Below, piece after piece: positions 36,814 through 48,398 of a DNA stretch of 64,000 nt (position 1 is its first letter; each line of letters opens with the position of its first letter). Made by a program: the position numbers and the translations under genes. Below the pieces are notes generated by a model. That model had not been told where the DNA came from, searched no databases, and saw only the letters and a list, made by a program, of their open reading frames with translations. Source of the DNA: Trichostrongylus colubriformis (taxonomy: Eukaryota; Nematoda; Chromadorea; Rhabditida; Trichostrongylidae); contig OZ022261.1 of assembly GCA_963978905.1 (NCBI GenBank), positions 10,479,992-10,543,991 on the forward strand, in the 5' to 3' direction.

Positions 36814-38218
36814 TGAAAGCTTAGAAGGTAATCGATAAATCGAACTTTTTCACATCACTGGACAATCATGAAAAAAGATAAAATACTTGTTCAGTAGCAT
36901 AATAATCAATTGTAAACAGCATTTTGGCAGCAGAAATTTGTTAGCGGAAATGGCTGGTAAAAGGATAGGCAGTGAAGTTACGAGGAACCAATTTAATAGA
37001 CAAGAAAAACAAGTTCGACATCTTTTTGTACTAATACAGGTGCACATGTCGGCGGCTATAAAAGGCTTTGGATTCAAAAATAAAAAGCTGCAGAATCTAG
37101 TTAGAACAAGTTCAAATTAGATAACATATTGCACATAAATATCGATATTCAAATCGAAACCATAAAGAACTAATTGGCGAATTCGATGATAAGCAAGAAT
37201 ATGTACAGTTTTGAAATTAGATCTTCATGGGGAACAGCAAACCTCTCGAGGTCGCTGTAACGGTCTTAAAAAACAGAACGCAAGCGAGCAGCGCTACTTT
37301 CGTGGAACTAGGAGAAACAAATCGTGGCTAGAATTCCTGTGGAAGGAACACACGTGTGAATGAGGTTTATGGACGATCAAGCTGGCACAGAGATGCCTTC
37401 GAGAACGCACCCACAGGAAGTATCGAACTGATCTGAAGTTCCTGAAAAAATTACAACAATTAATTTCTTTCATTTTCAAGTATTTTCACATATTTGAACA
37501 TACACATAAGGTTTACAAAAGGTACAACAAGACCCCTCTAATGGATTCCGTCGGCCTTGACATACAAAAAAGCCTCATTCGCAGACACATTCTACGATAA
37601 TGCCGACTGATATGCCTCCGCCGAAGATGGAAATAGAGTCGCTAAGTGGTTCTCCAATGAGGAAAGAATCGAAGAAAATATTAATTGGCTCGAAATCTGA
37701 CTCTCACTATTTCCTTTGATCTTTCTCATCGCTCAAGTTTACTGAAGCGTACGAAGTGAGATGCGAAAAAGTAGTTACAATGAGGAGGCGGGAGATGTAA
37801 GAGATGAACTACACCGAAGCATTGGCATACAGGGCATACCCGGGTGTCGAAGAAAATGGTCGCTTCAGTGCGACCCTTCCCCTCGCAACGGAGACCCGAA
37901 TACAACACCTCCTCCCCTCTTTCAAATCTACATAACCTCTACATATCAGCAACAAGATTGCATAGCATCACTAAGTATTTTACGGCTGTGATTTTTGTTG
38001 ATCACTTGAATTCCTTCTCTCACATGAAAGGGTGTACATCTGGTCTGGGACCACAGCTGCCCTCACAATTTAGATTCCACGCCCCATCCCGCCCGTCAAA
38101 CACAACCCCCCCCCTCCCCGTCGAGGAATCCTCAACTCCAGGTGTACCCTGTTGTCATATCAAATCCAATGGTAGGCGATGCTTTATCATCTTCACCAGG
38201 GATGAGAGCCCTTGTTGC

Positions 38219-38507
38219 CTGTGTGCGTGCACTTATGACAAAAAATCGCTTCGCGGCTTCGCACTCACGGCGCCATAAGTACGACTTGCCGAATCGATTG
38301 CACTTGATCCCGGCAGAGTGTGGCTGCGTCACCACTACTTCCCATGCCACCTGCCTCCTGTACCCCTGCCACCCTGCCTCATCCACCCATGACACACTGC
38401 TTCGCTTGAAGGCTGTCATGCCCCGCCACTGGCACTCGCACCCATCAAGCCGCTCGTAGCGCGCGGCCGCGCGAAAGTCTGTCATAAGTGCACACACCCT
38501 TGCTGCC
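38219..38507. mobile_element. Family C-related MITE, copy 3
   Basis: The inner part (CTTCGCGGCTTCGCACTC and CGATTGCAC, then CGCGCGGCCGCGCG) matches the 9534 copy. The termini differ: GTGCACTTATGACA and TGTCATAAGTGCAC. Confidence 0.6.
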
Positions 38508-38874
38508 TTAACCACTCTCCCGAAAAGCGAAATAGACGCATCTCTACAGACGGATGCTATTGTAAAATGTATTAGGCGGTAAACTTTATTTTGGTTAACG
38601 ACATTTACTCATAAAAAAAGCTTGCGTAAAAAGGGAGTGTTCTGCTGAAAGCTGTCACAAAAAATAGTTATAACATTTATCTACAACATCTCCGAAATTT
38701 CGCCTATGGTTGGCGGATCATTCGTTTCCATACGCACTACTGATGGCCCTCATGAATGCATCTTCGATATCTAATTTTTCCGCTGTTCGACTTTTTAAAA
38801 AAAATGTGCCGAAGCTCATGATTGTGTACCGCAAGAATGTTCGGAGGTGTGCATGGTGACGAGTTGGCACTTAC

Positions 38875-39160
38875 TCAGCTGAGGGCCAAAAAATGTTTGC
38901 ATGCAGTCGGAAAGGTCTAGGAAAAGGAAAATGGCTGTCACGCATATTATCCAGAATTTCTGGAATTGTTCAGTCACTTGCAATACGCAAAGAAGAACGT
39001 TCTGTAGCGTGATGCGACTAATGATTAATTGTAACAATTTCACGGGTGAGATGTCGTCGCTAGACCCAGAACAAGCACCAAAACCACAGTCAAAACGGAG
39101 TGGTCGTGGCCTCAAGTTTTGCTGAGCATTCGTGCAATCAGAGGAGAAGGGATACCGATG
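38875..39160 (-). CDS. Possible exon(s), hydrophobic segment; strand uncertain
   Basis: On the minus strand a frame runs from a GGTTAG acceptor to a strong donor CTGA|GTAAGT at 38875. It encodes a Cys-containing stretch (RFDCGFGACSGSSDDISP) and a hydrophobic segment (FWIICVTAIFLFLDLSDC). A short internal intron from CCC|GTGAAA to CTACAG or TTCCAG is possible. The plus strand over the same bases also has an open frame (from 38901, ending GRGLKFC) with a possible donor, so the strand is not certain. Family unknown. Confidence 0.3.
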
Positions 39161-39498
39161 CTAACCACAGACACAGCTAGGTAAACTGAAAGAGAAAAAG
39201 CATCCAGGAGTAACACACGCTTATCTAACCGACAAAAATGAAACTTTTGAAAATCCATCTTCTCAGATCGCTGTATCGGAGGCCAGATGCCGCACCACCT
39301 TGAAAAGCTGGAGAAGTGCGAAGCTAGGTTGGCGATTTCAAGGTTTGGGCAATGGCACAGGTATCGCCAAAGTGCCTGAAAGGCGCAAAGGGGTGCAGAA
39401 AATTATATAAAACGGTTCATACCAGAATAGCCTACAAATACTCTGTATAAATGCCTTTTCTTGGCGAGAAAATGACCAAATTCAAGTATGACACCTAA

Positions 39499-39655
39499 GA
39501 TGTGAACCGCGTGTGGCTGCGTTCGCAGGCAGCGAGACGGAGTGGCCCGGAGCAGGTGCAGAGACGACGCAGACAGGGTGGCACAGGTAAATACGCAGAG
39601 ACATGCAGCCACGCCTTGCCGTCAGCACCGCAAAGTATGAACGCGGCTCAACGGA
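39499..39655. mobile_element. Family D MITE, copy 2
   Basis: The right end CACCGCAAAGTATGAACGCGG and the body (GTGCAGAGACGACGCAGAC, ACGCAGAGACATGCAGCCAC) match the 59833 copy. The left end is degraded. Confidence 0.6.
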
Positions 39656-40959
39656 GGAAGGGAAAATGCGCGAATGCGGCCCGCGCTAGGTGACGTCACA
39701 GCCTCCGCGCCACGCGACGGTGAGCGAGGCCTGCACTGTTACCATTGCGCTTCAATGAGGGTAACTTGCTCTCACTCTACCAGCGTCTCAAAATGGCTGT
39801 CCTTTTACTGCTCTGTGTCTCACCGTGTGGTTATACACTAGACGGAGGAACACGCAAGCAAGCTACTACATTCTCAAACTTAGGCGAATTCGGACAGCTG
39901 TACAGGTCCACCACCCTGAAATGACCAGCGGTCACATGAAAAACCTTGCCGGAGCATGATACGCCCGACCCTATGGTACTGACAAAATGCAGCGTGTTAA
40001 CACTTACTGGAGCACAATGGTAGCAGCGCAGGACATTGCCGTTGTCGCGTCGCGTGGTGGATTGTGACGTCACCCAGCACGCACCGCGCGCGACGGTGAA
40101 TTTTCCCGTGCAGCCGGTTGTGACTGTAACGAACCCGAAGCGCAACGTGTTCTGCGCTTCACTTTGGGCATAATCGCTTTGGATCTAACTTTAGGCACTC
40201 TAGCTAGCTAACATCTGCGCTACACCATTTAGAGACACCCTCCCCTATCGAGACACCCTTAAAATGTGCCTCTACCCCTCAATTTTATCTTAGGCAGTAT
40301 TATTTTGAGATGAGACGCAAACTGTTCATTATGGAGGAAGCCTTCTCGCAGACCAGCTCCATAACATGGCGTAATTCAAAAAAAACCGTCCAATTGATAC
40401 AAGAACGCTGCACAAGTGGCGCAGCGCTCTTACTAGTTTTTCGAGCAACTGACCCGCCATCGACGGAGTTCTGACTAGAAAAGTTCGCAACACTAAAAAC
40501 GCCCTTGAACTAAGTTAACATGGGCCACGTCATCGATCGCTTCTGCAGCGTGCTCAGTAGGTTTTTGAATACCGACGCTGTTATCACTGTTGAGTGGTAA
40601 TAGGTTACTCTTATCCAATGTTACTTATGGAACACTCGCTGAAATTAGATTCGACACTCAACGAGTGTGCGAAATCTGTTGCTATCGAAAAAACGTCGAC
40701 TGCATTGTAAGGAACTTGCAAATTGGAAAAGTAAATATCTCTTCGAAAACTTGTCATGGAAACAGTAAAACTTCGCAGTGCCACTGATGAGGGCAAACCG
40801 ACAGGAACAAATAAGCACCGACACACATGCGGATCCCAAGCACGATAGGATTATTCATCGATATTTTCATGAAGCCATATAATACATAAATAGCGAGCAA
40901 ATAACTTGGGAGGGGCTTTGGATAGTTTTCGGCATTACTAAGCGAGGAATGGATGGATT

Positions 40960-41155
40960 GTCCAAATTCTCTGTTCTTGAAACCTCGGCTTGCTGTTCAA
41001 TTATCCGTGTGCTGCTTTGTCAAAAAGGTTTTCAGGTGGATCAGTCTTATTTATGTCCTGACATTTCGTCCCTTTCGAAACGTCAGGCCATAAACAATCC
41101 ACATAAAAACCTCGTTTGGCAAAGCAGCACACGAATAATGGATGGATTGAATAAA
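40960..41155. repeat. Foldback repeat flanked by a direct duplication
   Basis: GTGTGCTGCTTTG near 41008 is complemented by CAAAGCAGCACAC near 41118. AATGGATGGATTG occurs on the left (from about 40947) and again on the right (from about 41136). Confidence 0.45.
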
Positions 41156-41353
41156 GTGTAGTGGCTCTCAGACAGTAGCAAAGCAGGGCAGCGCCATCGA
41201 TCTCTAGCTCCTATCCCATCGCTACATCTAGCGACGCAGCCATGAAAACACGTCCGCCGCCAGAGAGAGGCAGTGGAAGAGTCCTCTGATTTTCGACATT
41301 CAGGGTAAAGGGGTCTTCGGGTTTTACAGCATCTGTTACATTCCGTTCTTTCT

Positions 41354-41640
41354 CAAAGGAATAGTTCACGGAAAAAAGATTTTCTCTGTTACCCACATAT
41401 TCACGTTGTATTTGCTTAGTAAGGGAAGCATGCAAGGTTCCATGCGAAAAAGTGAGAATCCCGCTAAGGTCCATCTCCTCAGGGTGTTGGGCGAGGGGCG
41501 GGGCCTCAGGGTGAATGCCCGCCACGTCTTCCGCCCCGGTCGGAGACGCATAGTGAGAACAGAAAGTTACATGACTTCGTCTCCAACAGCGATGGACGAG
41601 GAGGAAGGCAGTACCCTGTTCAGACTCCTCGGCCACGATT
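41354..41640. mobile_element. Family A MITE, copy 3 (truncated)
   Basis: The left arm is intact from AAAGGAATAGTTCACGG through TGCAAGGTTCCATGCGAAAA and the GC-rich centre. The right arm is lost after about 41640. Confidence 0.55.
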
Positions 41641-42289
41641 CAACTGGTGCATATTTAGCATCTTACCTTGATTTCTAATGCCCACACAAATTTTTGAACC
41701 CATCGCCGTTAATGGTACAAAATCAGAAAACCATCAGTGCTGCGGAACCTGTTTTGAAAATGAACTTGTTCTTTCAAAAACATATTCTATGGAATGCTGC
41801 TGTGAAAACGAACGACTAGCTCACAAAATAGCCTAGCTATCGGTAACATCACAGTGCTATACAATTGATTTCTTACATCAATTTACATGCAATGGCTCGA
41901 TCTCCTCAAACTAAATTCACAGAAAAGCCTACAGAATTACCGAATCCACTCAGTAACTAGGAACTTAATGGAGTCTCCTGACAGAAAAACATTTCTTAAA
42001 CTCGATTCAAAAGGTCACTCATCACAAATGGTTTCATAAAAAGTAAATCACGTTTACATCTTAGAACAAATCAAATTAATGTGTTAGGGGTTACAGCAGC
42101 ATCAAGCATTATGTTGAGCAAGATGGATCAAAATAACAAGAGACTGCTCCTCGACGTATTGCATTACGCAGTTTTAACATTATCACATTTAATCACATTT
42201 GAATTTAAAATTTATTCCGAATTTATTTGAATTCAGGTTCAAATTCAACGTTAGATGAAATTTAATTCAAATCCTAAGGCTGAGGAGAA

Positions 42290-43090
42290 AGACGTGGACA
42301 GTTTTCGGTCAGGGTTATAACAATATCATCTTGGAGATGGGAATCTCAAAACTGTGTCTGGGGTGCGAGATCTTGGGCTTCTCCATGATAGAAATCTTGA
42401 TTTCTCCGGACAATATAAACCGCTAGTAGCCTAAGGTCTTCGTAGAACATTCAACAATTATAGAGTTCTTCTTTAGAAAAACCCCGCCATTCTGTTGCGA
42501 GCGTATAGAACATATGCTCGCCCTATCTTAGAGTGTGGCCCTACAGTTTACTCTCCTTATAAGAAGAAGGTATTTTCGCCGTTGAGGGGTTCCAAAATAA
42601 TTCTACCCGTAAGCTAATGCTTCACTGCCTTCATGCCAACTACAGTGACATACCAAATGGAACTGTAAGAATTAAGATATTTGTGTTCAAATCTTTAGCT
42701 AATAAGAGTAAGAGGTTCGACCTTGTGGCGTATAAGATCTGTCATGGTATGGTCCATTTGGACAATTCCAAATTTTCATAGTAGTAAAGCCCAATACAAG
42801 GGGAGCACCAGCGAAAATTTCGAGTGCAGTTGCTCGTTCACAGGTCAGGTCAAGGTTTTCCTCAGACAGGTCCGCACCAGTTTTAATTTTTTCTTGCGAC
42901 CTAATGGTAACTCAGTGAGATACATAGGGTATTTCGAAAAGAACAACTGAAAAATTTATGTGATTTTATAGCTCAAAACCAGTTTGTTGTCATTACCACT
43001 TTGTTTCTTCTGGCATTTTAGTTGTGTATGTTTTACCTTTATTTAACACATGCAGTATGTATGGCATGTCCATCAATAAATGAATAAAGT
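42290..43090 (+). mobile_element. CR1/L3-like non-LTR retrotransposon, 3' fragment
   Basis: Translation with frame changes gives VRDLGLLHDRNLDFSGQYK, ILLRAYRTYARPILECGPTV and YSPYKKK, the conserved region after the RT domain (YxLPILEY..WSP in relatives). A terminal segment follows (LFLRPNGNSV), then an ATAAATGAATAAA tail near 43075-43090 that fits a short 3' repeat end. Several stops are present. Confidence 0.65.
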
Positions 43091-43794
43091 TCTCACAGTA
43101 ACCACGACTGTGAAGATCGAACCTTTGGCCCTATGGGATGTGACGGAATGGTCTTTGATGAAAACAAATGCTGCATCTCCAGACATTAACTCGACTTCAG
43201 TCAAGTGGAAACTATGTCGCACCCCAGTACCCTGATACCCTACCGACCATCATATGAGTCGAATAGGCTCTTGTAATGACCCCATACCTCTCATCTGTCG
43301 GCCAAAGTTTGCCGCATGATCGATGTAAATACTTTCCGATGAGGAGCTCAACGGTGTGACGCATCATTGACGTAGAATCTATCGGGCCCCAAGTATCCTT
43401 GCGTGGGGTCGCTGTTTCCCATCGAGTGCACTTTTAAAAACGAAACACGCCGCAAGATGTCTGCTTGGAATTTAGGTTTTCCTTGTAAGGAAATTTCCCA
43501 TCGAAAATATTACAAGAAATTAGATCATCAAGTAGGTGCTTGCTTTGCGATCCAGTAGGCCAAGTCGGCTAGCTGGGGTGGAAACATGTCTTCTCGCCCT
43601 TTCCTGACTTGATTCTAATGCAGATTCCAAGCATTCCCACTGTATATGAACTGCCTCGTCTGTCTTTCTGTCAGCCTGAACCTCCGTCTGTCACGCAATT
43701 CGGCATTACATCAAAGAACCACCTTTGGAGATAGACAAGTTTCAGGTGGATAGGGCATGGGACGAGATGTAAGGAGCATACATGAATCAGTCTA

Positions 43795-44197
43795 AGGCTG
43801 CGTTCATACTTTGCGCAGGCAGTCCGTGACTGCGTTCACAAGCAGCGAGGAAGAGTGCCACGGGGGGGGGGGGAGGTGCGAAGACAAGTAAGCAACGAGA
43901 AAGGGTGGCACATGAGGAGACGCAGAGACATGTAGCCACCCCTGCCGCCGGCGCCGCAAAGCATTGGGTTGATGCATAATTGAGGCGAATTTTTTTCAAC
44001 AACTTTATTAAGCAAAAACAATAATATAATCTAAGAAACGTGTTTAAATGATCGCTTCGTATATTCGGGAGCGTTTTCACATTCGCAATCAAGGGCTGCT
44101 TCCAATTTGGTAGTCGCCAGAACGTCAATTTTCACTACAGAAAAACGCAACAATAAAAGGCCGCATTATTATGCACAACCTGATATGAACGCAGCCT
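43795..44197. mobile_element. Family D MITE, copy 3, carrying a nested family E MITE
   Basis: Outer ends AGGCTGCGTTCATACTTTGC and TATGAACGCAGCCT. The usual ..CCGCAAAG|TATGAACG.. end is split by a 217-bp family E insertion (43964-44180). A long G run lies at 43860-43872. Confidence 0.75.
43964..44180. mobile_element. Family E MITE, copy 1 (nested in family D copy 3)
   Basis: Ends TTGGGTTGATGCATAATT and ATTATGCACAACCT; internal GACGTCAATTTTCACTAC and GAAAAACGCAACA match the 45646 copy in reverse orientation. The TA-rich insertion point fits a mariner-type MITE. Confidence 0.75.
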
Positions 44198-44767
44198 AAG
44201 CTCAGCCCCCAGACCTAAAATGTTAATTCGGTTCCACTATGGCCCAAATGTGGGAAAACCCTACCATATAGAACGGCGCGTGTATCCAGTCAGGTAGTAC
44301 ACACTACAGAAATTGCTATCAATTATTATACGGTTTAGAGACTGGGAAAAAGGGGAGTGATCAGATGATGGAGTGATAGTATAAAAAATAATTTGAAGAA
44401 GCTTTAACCTAAAATCGTAATGTGATTCCGTCAGAGTCTCGGCCGGGAAAAAGATGAGTAGGAGTAAGAAGCAAATGCTGTTCAAGAGATATGGGCCCAC
44501 GCCGATCTACATAGCCTAAAAATGCGCAACACAAAGTGAAATGGTGAGTGTTTATAGGAATTGTATTATATTTCTGTATGAATGGTTTATAGAAGTTTAT
44601 ATTTGAAGTTTATAAACTCGGATTTTACAAACTTTTATCAACTCCGAGTCCATAAACTTAGAGTTTCATAAGTTTATAAAAGGGAGAAAAACTGTAAAAG
44701 CTTTGGATTTCAGTTGCATTATTGCGAGACCTGCTTTCTAAAGTGGCCTTTGTCTTACTTTTACGTA

Positions 44768-45199
44768 TTAAAGGAATCGTCCACGGAAAATGAGTTTTTG
44801 TGTTACCCATGTATTTATGTTGTATTTGCCTAATGTTGGCCTCATGCAAAATTTCACGCGAAAAAATGTGAATCTGGCTGAGATACAGCACCACAAAGTG
44901 CGGTCCCAGTGGGCGGGGCCTCCGTGTAAAAGCCTCGTACCGCGTCCGCCGTGGTCGGAGACGCATTGTAGGAACAGAAGGCTACGTAAACAGTCCTACT
45001 CTCCTTCCCAACGGCGGCGGAAGACGGGACGCGGCTGTTACACGGAGGCCCCGCCCACTGGGACCGCACTTTGTGGTGCTGTATCTCAGCCAGATTCTCA
45101 TTTTTTCGCGTGAAATTTTGCATGAGGCCAACATTAGGCAAATACAACATAAACATATGGGTAACACAAAAACTCATTTTCCGTGGACGATTCCTTTAA
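44768..45199. mobile_element. Family A palindromic MITE, copy 4 (best preserved)
   Basis: A 432-bp near-perfect palindrome. The ends are TTAAAGGAATCGTCCACGG and its complement ending CCTTTAA. TTAA at both ends fits a TTAA target site (piggyBac-like), which is inference. Overlapping ORFs on both strands are artefacts of the symmetry. Confidence 0.75.
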
Positions 45200-45645
45200 G
45201 AGCGAAGTGGAATCAAAAGTGACACGATTATGTCTTAAATAGACTTTTTGCACGCGAAGAATTGGTAGAAAGGGAAGGAAAGCGGGACCATGTGAAACCA
45301 CACAGTAAAGATGTGACACGCAGAAAAAATATAAGGAGTCCGAGAAAGGGCTCCTGATTGAATAATAGAATGGCAAAGTTGCAATCATTCTTGATTCACA
45401 GCCCATTCGAATGTTGCTGGCATGCATATTTAGCCTGTTTGATGATCATATGCCGTACTATCCTATATTGTAAGCCACTTGAAAACTAACAAGCCACGGC
45501 AGCTTTCAGCAGTATTGTACTGATTGTTAGTTAGATTCTCTATGTCATTCGCATGCGTCTCTGGTCTACTTCATTGCCATTGTTGGCTTCAGCATTTCTA
45601 TACACTGGTGTGCGGAAAATTTTTTGAAAGTGGCATGTATTCCTA

Positions 45646-45850
45646 TTAGGTTGATGCATAATTAATGCAGCTTTTATGTTGCGTTTTTCAGCAGTGAAAA
45701 TTGACGTTTCGACCATTACCCAATGTGAAGCAGTTCATGATTGCGATGGTGAAAACGCCCTCAAATCAATCAAACATGTTTTGTTGAATTTTATTGTTTT
45801 TGCTAAATAAAATTGTTGAAAAAAGCCGCATTAATCATGCACCAACCTAA
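45646..45850. mobile_element. Family E MITE, copy 2
   Basis: 205 bp with ends TTAGGTTGATGCATAATTAA and ATTAATCATGCACCAACCTAA flanked by TA. It carries no ORF and lies just downstream of the LPR-like exons. Confidence 0.78.
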
Positions 45851-46090
45851 TAGTAAATATGAGATGCTGAAAGCTGTCATAGAATGATGATTCTTACGTT
45901 ACCCTACACCACAATACAGTTATCGGTAATCGTCAATGATTTGCTCATTCTGTACACATTTGACAAAGACGCTCGGATAATCAAGAAATAGTGCAAAAAA
46001 GAAAAATAAGAGAATTGTTTTTTAAGGTACTGCGACCTGCATACTTTTTTTTCATCAAACTGGAAGAATACAAAAATCGTAAGCACTCAC

Positions 46091-46628
46091 ACTTTTCATG
46101 AATTCTGACACATCATCGAAGTACCGCCGATTGAATTCGTCTGTGTTACGGGCAAACACGTGATACGATCTACAAACCAGCAAGTTAACCAATTACAACT
46201 CTAGCAGGAACAGCATGGAGTATGATGAAACGGAGTTATCGTCGTTTAGTAGACGTGTGCCTCACCTGCAAGCGTTTTTACCCGATGTCTCAGCGAAAAC
46301 CATGTACTCATACCGTTTCTCCTCAGCTGGACCAGACTTCACCAAGCACACTGAACACAACCAATGTATCAGATCACAGGGTTAAACATGCAAATCGATC
46401 GCCAGAAGAAAAAAATTAAAACCCACTTTCGGTGTGGTACCGATCCGTATCTATCTCAAAAGTGTCTTCCAAAGAAGTAATACTTCCATGCATCTGAATA
46501 TTTCTTTTATTATGACACGGATGTAAGCAGGAATTCAGACGGCATACATACCTCGTGCAACTCGTTGCCTTCAGCATCGTCTCTATAGTACATATTCAAG
46601 TCCGCGGATCCTTTAGAATATCGACCGA
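46091..46628 (-). CDS. Lipocalin-related (LPR-type) secreted protein, four internal exons
   Basis: Exons 46628-46552, 46493-46427, 46350-46266 and 46169-46091 join in consistent phase. The protein reads GRYSKGSADLNMYYRDD, a segment ending TDRYHTEM, CLVKSGPAEEKRYEYMVFAE, TSGKNACRSYHVFARNT and DEFNRRYFDDVSEFMKS. A run of paired beta-strands with a YEYMVFAE..YHVFARN core and a closing helix-like segment resembles nematode lipocalin-related proteins, which act in the apical extracellular matrix. Family assignment is by pattern recollection. The next downstream exon is not settled: a reading EYMPLSKNF at 45638-45590 would need an acceptor next to a MITE end. The N-terminal lipocalin strand exon was not found. 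Confidence 0.55.
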
Positions 46629-46659
46629 CTGAAACCTTTTGAGTCATGCGATTTAACCC

Positions 46660-47040
46660 TTGGAAGGAACATATGACTGTATTTTAGGCAATCATTTTTC
46701 TGCCTGCTTTAACTCAAATTTAGATTTCGGACGGATAGCACATTTCACTCAAAAACCGTTGAAGAAGAGAGGAAACTTGTCAAAAGAGGATCCAGAAGAC
46801 TTGTATGGCTTGACTACACACTTTATAACTGTGGAAAAACTTTTCCCAAAACAAAAAAACCACAATATGTTACATGTTCATCGAGGCTATTGCAGCAGAT
46901 TTTCAAGCATTAACTTGTTGTTACCATTCGCAGCTGTTGAGAGGCGTATTTGCGATGTGGACGGACTCAGTGGGATAAGACGTCTCCCAAAAGAGTGTAG
47001 TTTGAATAGGCTCTCAAAAAAGAAACAGCCTAGTCAATAA
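46660..47040 (+). CDS. Unassigned 126-aa ORF opposite the LPR gene
   Basis: The plus-strand frame is open to TAA at 47040. Its last part follows a good acceptor (CCATTCGCAG) and reads AVERRICDVDGLSGIRRLP then a basic tail KKKQPSQ. A second plus frame over the first half is also protein-like. No signal or known domain is visible. It lies where the missing 5' exon of the LPR gene would be expected on the other strand, so it may be spurious. Confidence 0.22.
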   Translation: MEGTYDCILGNHFSACFNSNLDFGRIAHFTQKPLKKRGNLSKEDPEDLYGLTTHFITVEKLFPKQKNHNMLHVHRGYCSRFSSINLLLPFAAVERRICDVDGLSGIRRLPKECSLNRLSKKKQPSQ

Positions 47041-47439
47041 CTCTCGAAACTCTTCAAGTCGATTATTATCCCACTTTATATTTGTTCAGTATTTTAACAG
47101 AGAAATTATTAGGTCAGACCAAACGTTTCAGCTGTTTTGCCTGTTGAATATTTTATCGTTCAGCTGACGTTTTGCGGAAAAAAAATTTGCTGTCACTTCT
47201 CCATACAAAGCTATAGAGTGTTCCCTTAATCAAACGCTCTTATAGCCGTTGTTTGAGACCACAGAAAACCAAGGGTTTTGACTGCTGGCACTAGACTCAA
47301 AACGTAAAGCAAGTGGGTCAGATTGAGTCACACTAATGATCATACAAAAGTAAAGCGGAATGCTCATCCTAAACGCTCATGTATGGGTAAGGAAAAGACT
47401 TCGTACCTGTAGGTACCGTGGTCCAGCGCCTGCTCGCAA

Positions 47440-47690
47440 AAGAGGATAATATTATATAATAAATAATAAAATATAATAATATAATGATATAATAATAATA
47501 TAATAATAGCAAAGTAATAATACAGTAATACACTAATAATGTAATAATGCAGAAATATAATAATAATATAATGATAATACAGTAATATAGTAATATGATA
47601 ATATCATAGTATGATAATAACATAACAATTTAATATCAATAAAATAATATAATGTAATATAATAATATTATGATAATATAATAGCCATGA
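47440..47690. repeat. AT-rich TAA/ATAATA microsatellite tract
   Basis: About 250 bases made almost only of TAA, ATAATA and related units, with rare G or C. The overlapping Leu/Ile/Tyr-rich ORF is an artefact. Confidence 0.85.
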
Positions 47691-47772
47691 GCATCCAAAA
47701 AGAGGTCACAAAAATGACGGATACTTTCTGATCGATCGCTATCACAATCAGATCGATTATATTCGATTGGAA

Positions 47773-48243
47773 CCTTTAAAGACACCAGAAGGGGGTAATT
47801 TTGGCTTACGGCAGAACAGACGTAGTGTGGACGAGTTCAAGTGGCCGCCATTGCACATACTCGCCAATTTGACGCCTTGGCATGGTGCCAAAAGGAGATG
47901 TTTGTATTATAAATCGTTTTCCTTTTACTTTTTACTTTGTTCTTTCTTATATTGTTTCTAGATGTACTTACATGAATGATAATGTAGTTAGGAATGGCCG
48001 CTCCACTGCGCTGGGAGTCAGGTGCTACAACTAACGTTGGCCCACGGCCCGTCTCCTACAGCGGACAACTCGGAATGGATGCGCCGATGCGATGCGAATG
48101 GGATGCGAATACACATCGCAGCGTCGCGCTTTTGAGTCCGGGTTTTTTCGCCTATTATCGCTTCTAACCTTGAGTGTTCGTTACAAAACGCTCATTTCTT
48201 TGCATCTTCCTCTTGTTTCGGACCCCCTTCCGGTTCCTTTAAG
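47773..48243. repeat. Family B dispersed repeat, copy 2
   Basis: Same length, ends and orientation as the 2976-3444 copy. It lies between the LPR-like exons at 46.6 and 48.4 kb. Confidence 0.75.
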
Positions 48244-48274
48244 AGAGATATGTATGTACGTCAAAATTTCCTAC

Positions 48275-48398
48275 TTTCTAGACCAACACACGCCGTTTTC
48301 CTCGAAGTGAACGTCGTTTTCCCATTTGTAGATCGCGCATATTCCAAGCTCATAATGGCACCGAAAGTTTTCCGAATAACACTCGGATTTCCATACAT
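48275..48398 (-). CDS. Candidate upstream exon of the LPR-like gene (Cys-rich)
   Basis: A strong TTTTTTCAG acceptor at 48399 and a GTAGGA donor after 48275 bracket a frame reading VWKSECYSENFRCHYELG then ICAIYKWENDVHFEENG. Four Cys in about 40 residues suggest an extracellular protein. It ends in phase 2 while the 46628 exon needs phase 1, so at least one exon between them is missing. An alternative frame across the same bases is also open. Confidence 0.35.

Larger units (their letters stand above)
33542..38218. other. Repeat-rich, few exon candidates
   Basis: Outside the RTE fragment, the family C element and the 36.5 kb exon candidate I see nothing coding. Confidence 0.4.
39656..42289. other. 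No gene seen
   Basis: Contains the 40.96 kb foldback and family A copy 3. ORFs on both strands over 41.2-41.7 kb are products of the MITE palindrome. Confidence 0.45.

Noticed and set aside
44658..45177. Overlapping long ORFs on both strands, some with identical peptide starts
   Set aside because: They come from the near-perfect palindrome of a family A MITE.
47369..47623. Leu/Ile/Tyr-rich 84-aa ORF resembling a membrane protein
   Set aside because: It is translation of the TAA microsatellite.
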